Assembly: GCA_000974665.1 (NCBI GenBank)
Contig: BBSY01000003.1
Location: forward strand, 1,329,001 to 1,393,000
Source: an alpha proteobacterium U9-1i
GTDB lineage: Bacteria > Pseudomonadota > Alphaproteobacteria > Caulobacterales > Aquidulcibacteraceae
Reading direction: 5' to 3'
DNA: 64,000 nt
A program made the translations under genes and the position numbers. Position 1 is the first letter of the stretch, and each line of letters starts with the position of its first letter. The notes under the pieces are model-generated. The model saw only the letters and a program-made list of their open reading frames with translations, ran no database searches and was not told the DNA's origin. Positions 62,752 through 64,000 of this stretch are shown piece by piece.

Positions 62752-63524
62752 TAGCTCCCCCGCTCCCCCTCAATGGGGGAGCTGTCAGCGCGTAGCGCTG
62801 ACTGAGGGGGCGTGGCCCGCGACCCTTCGGGCTTAGCCTCTTGAGGCTCCCCCGCAACGCTGGCGCGCGCACCCCCTCCGCCGCTCCGCGGCGCCTCCCC
62901 CATCGAGGGGGAGGCTATCTGCGCGTTCCTCTCCCGGATTTGCGCGTCATGTAGATTGCGCCAACGAAGCATCCGCGCGTAAGCGCTCGTCTCGCTCGCC
63001 GCATTGTGGATCGTTTCCCAGACGCCTTGGCGTTCACTGATCGCTTCGGTGTTCCAGAAGCGCAGCACCCGATACCCCTCGCGCTCCAACCAGGCGGTGC
63101 GCAGCGCGTCATGTTCCGATTGCGCAAGCGTTGCGTGTTGGGCGCCATCGACTTCGATTACAAGGCGCGCGGGATGCGAGACAAAATCCAGGATCGCGCT
63201 GCCGAAAGCAGCTTGGCGGCGCCAGCTGAGCGCCACGAGCTCGCCTTCATGCAGCAAACGCCACATGGCCTTCTCGTGCGGCGTCATCTCCGAGCGCATC
63301 GCTTTGGCGCGCGCACGGAGCCACTCGCGTGGGCTCATGCGAGCGCCCCGCTCCTCCTCGATGGAGGAGCTGTCAGCGCGCAGCGATGACTGAGGAGGTG
63401 AGGCCCGCGATTGTTGGGGGTGAGCCTCGTGAGGCTGCACTTCGCCGCCGGCGCGCGCACCTCCTCCGCCGCTCCGCGGTGCCTCCTCCATCGAGGAGGA
63501 GGCTGGAGCTTTATATTGAATCAT
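62751..63524 (-). CDS. DUF559 endonuclease-like protein 2, between glyQ and glyS
   Basis: The core, about residues 63-190, fits DUF559: [56 protein letters not shown]. It is a paralogue of DUF559-1. The ATG at 63524 overlaps the glyQ stop (ATGA) with GGAG eight bases before it; an ATG at 63338 (MSPREWL) would start just before the core. The frame runs through two copies of the 155-bp repeat, so the N- and C-terminal tails resemble each other. It ends with a TAATG overlap into glyS. Confidence 0.76.
   Translation of the reverse strand: MIQYKAPASSSMEEAPRSGGGGARAGGEVQPHEAHPQQSRASPPQSSLRADSSSIEEERGARMSPREWLRARAKAMRSEMTPHEKAMWRLLHEGELVALSWRRQAAFGSAILDFVSHPARLVIEVDGAQHATLAQSEHDALRTAWLEREGYRVLRFWNTEAISERQGVWETIHNAASETSAYARMLRWRNLHDAQIRERNAQIASPSMGEAPRSGGGGARASVAGEPQEAKPEGSRATPPQSALRADSSPIEGERGS
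62762..62916. repeat. 155-bp repeat E1
   Basis: E1 has a 5' palindrome (CTCCCCCTCAATGGGGGAG), internal hairpins and a 3' end containing CCGCTCCGCGG and GCCTCCCCCATCGAGG. It is 155 bp, the same length and orientation as E2, with 26 differences by hand count (about 83% identity). Many differences are paired, so the hairpin stems are kept. It encodes the C-terminal tail of DUF559-2. Confidence 0.87.
63350..63504. repeat. 155-bp repeat E2
   Basis: E2 is the partner of E1, with palindrome CTCCTCCTCGATGGAGGAG and the same internal layout (CTGTCAGCGCG, CGCGCACCTCCTCCG, CCGCTCCGCGG). It lies just upstream of the DUF559-2 core and encodes its N-terminal extension in the same frame. With E1 it brackets the 433 bp that code for the nuclease core. 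Confidence 0.87.
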
Positions 63525-64000
63525 TGCGCAAGCTCCGAATCTTCCCACGCTTTCGCACACCCCTTCGCCAAATCACGCACCCGGGCGATGAAGCTCTGAC
63601 GTTCTGTCGGGCTGACGACGCCGCGGGCGTCGAGCAAATTGAACAAGTGCGAGGCCTTCAGCGTGTAATCGAACGCCGGCAGCACCGCGCCCGCTTCGAG
63701 CAAGCGCTTCGCCGTCGCTTCCGCATCGCCAAACCAACGCAGGTTCATCTCGGGATCGCTGAGTTCGAAATTGAAGCGCGATTGCTGCTTCTCGTTTTCG
63801 AGGAACACGTCGCCGTACTTCAGCGGCGTGGCGCTGTCGGGATCGTTGAACGGCAGATCGTACACGCGATCGACGCCGAACACGTACATCGCCAAGCGCT
63901 CAAGCCCATACGTGAGCTCACCGCTCACCGGGCGCACGTCCAAGCCGCCGACTTGTTGGAAGTAGGTGTATTGCGACACCTCCATGCCGTCGCACCACAC
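63521..64000 (-). CDS. glyQ: Glycine-tRNA ligase alpha subunit (5' end outside the window)
   Basis: GlyQ is the catalytic alpha subunit of glycyl-tRNA synthetase. The last 159 residues are visible, starting in [15 protein letters not shown] and with [19 protein letters not shown] and [26 protein letters not shown], which are family hallmarks. The gene continues beyond 64000. Its stop overlaps the DUF559-2 ATG as ATGA. In related genomes glyQ and glyS are close neighbours, so the DUF559 gene is an interruption. Confidence 0.95.
   Translation of the reverse strand: MWCDGMEVSQYTYFQQVGGLDVRPVSGELTYGLERLAMYVFGVDRVYDLPFNDPDSATPLKYGDVFLENEKQQSRFNFELSDPEMNLRWFGDAEATAKRLLEAGAVLPAFDYTLKASHLFNLLDARGVVSPTERQSFIARVRDLAKGCAKAWEDSELAQ

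Noticed and set aside
61099-62754. 551-codon plus-strand open frame opposite glyS
   Set aside because: Shadow frame of glyS, with His/Arg-rich composition and no recognisable motif.
62762-63504. E1/E2 as a CRISPR array
   Set aside because: There are only two copies, each 155 bp and divergent, with a gene rather than a short spacer between them.
1-64000. tRNA or rRNA genes
   Set aside because: I looked through the intergenic stretches and found no cloverleaf with a TTCGA-type loop and no rRNA sequence. A covariance search would settle it.

Overview
The window is high-GC DNA densely packed with genes, many of them sharing ATGA, GTGA or TGATG stop/start overlaps. It reads as a chromosomal segment of an aerobic alphaproteobacterium, most likely from the Caulobacterales/Hyphomonadaceae neighbourhood. 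The grounds are an aa3-type cytochrome oxidase operon ending in DUF983-SURF1-thrC, alphaproteobacterial small families (UrcA, DUF2093, DUF4170, DUF1272), and a pmbA/LPS gene order typical of the group. There are no rRNA, tRNA, CRISPR or classical insertion-sequence genes. The taxonomic placement is inferred from gene content, not from a marker gene.

Layout. 1-9.6 kb holds the oxidase genes coxB, coxA, ctaB, coxF-like, ctaG, coxC, DUF983, SURF1 and thrC on the minus strand. A TPR-protein gene splits coxB from coxA, and a paralogue lies beyond coxB. 9.7-16.1 kb holds tldD, a 25-residue lysine-rich peptide gene, a TonB-dependent receptor, a subclass-B3-like metallo-beta-lactamase and an orphan VirD4-like ATPase. 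16.4-31.5 kb is mixed housekeeping: a peptide transporter, glutathione synthesis (gshA), a signal-peptidase-like protein without its lysine, rsmE, an ABC exporter, ubiA, DNA glycosylase, an ArsR regulator facing a NIPSNAP/ABM pair, a desaturase, a methyltransferase and MAPEG. 31.5-43.4 kb runs pmbA (partner of tldD), an inositol-phosphatase-family gene, DUF4170, an MsbA-like exporter, then after a 3-kb interruption a lipid A block (DUF374 acyltransferase, waaA, lpxK, lpxL). 43.4-46.7 kb holds cell-envelope lipoproteins, an M23 peptidase and mltA. 46.8-51.1 kb is the NAD synthesis cluster nadA-x-nadB-nadC, behind a promoter with two 19-bp operator-like palindromes. 51.2-57 kb holds a class III cyclase-TPR protein, two DJ-1/GlxA-type genes, a dehydrogenase and a SleB hydrolase. 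57.4-64 kb is ppdK, glyS and glyQ on the minus strand, interrupted twice by DUF559 endonuclease-like genes.

The most unusual signal is a set of GC-rich palindromic elements. Three short copies (A 27-158, B 21274-21411, C 48659-48793) have two perfect or near-perfect palindromes facing each other through G-rich/C-rich inner motifs. A fourth copy (60079-60610) has the same arms but encloses a DUF559 endonuclease-like gene. A second, unrelated 155-bp element occurs twice as direct repeats around a second DUF559 gene (62762-63504). One short copy sits in frame inside rsmE, and two supply the Shine-Dalgarno sequence of the next gene. I propose that DUF559 proteins may mobilise or maintain these elements, by analogy with RAYT/REP systems. 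This is an inference from arrangement and is untested.
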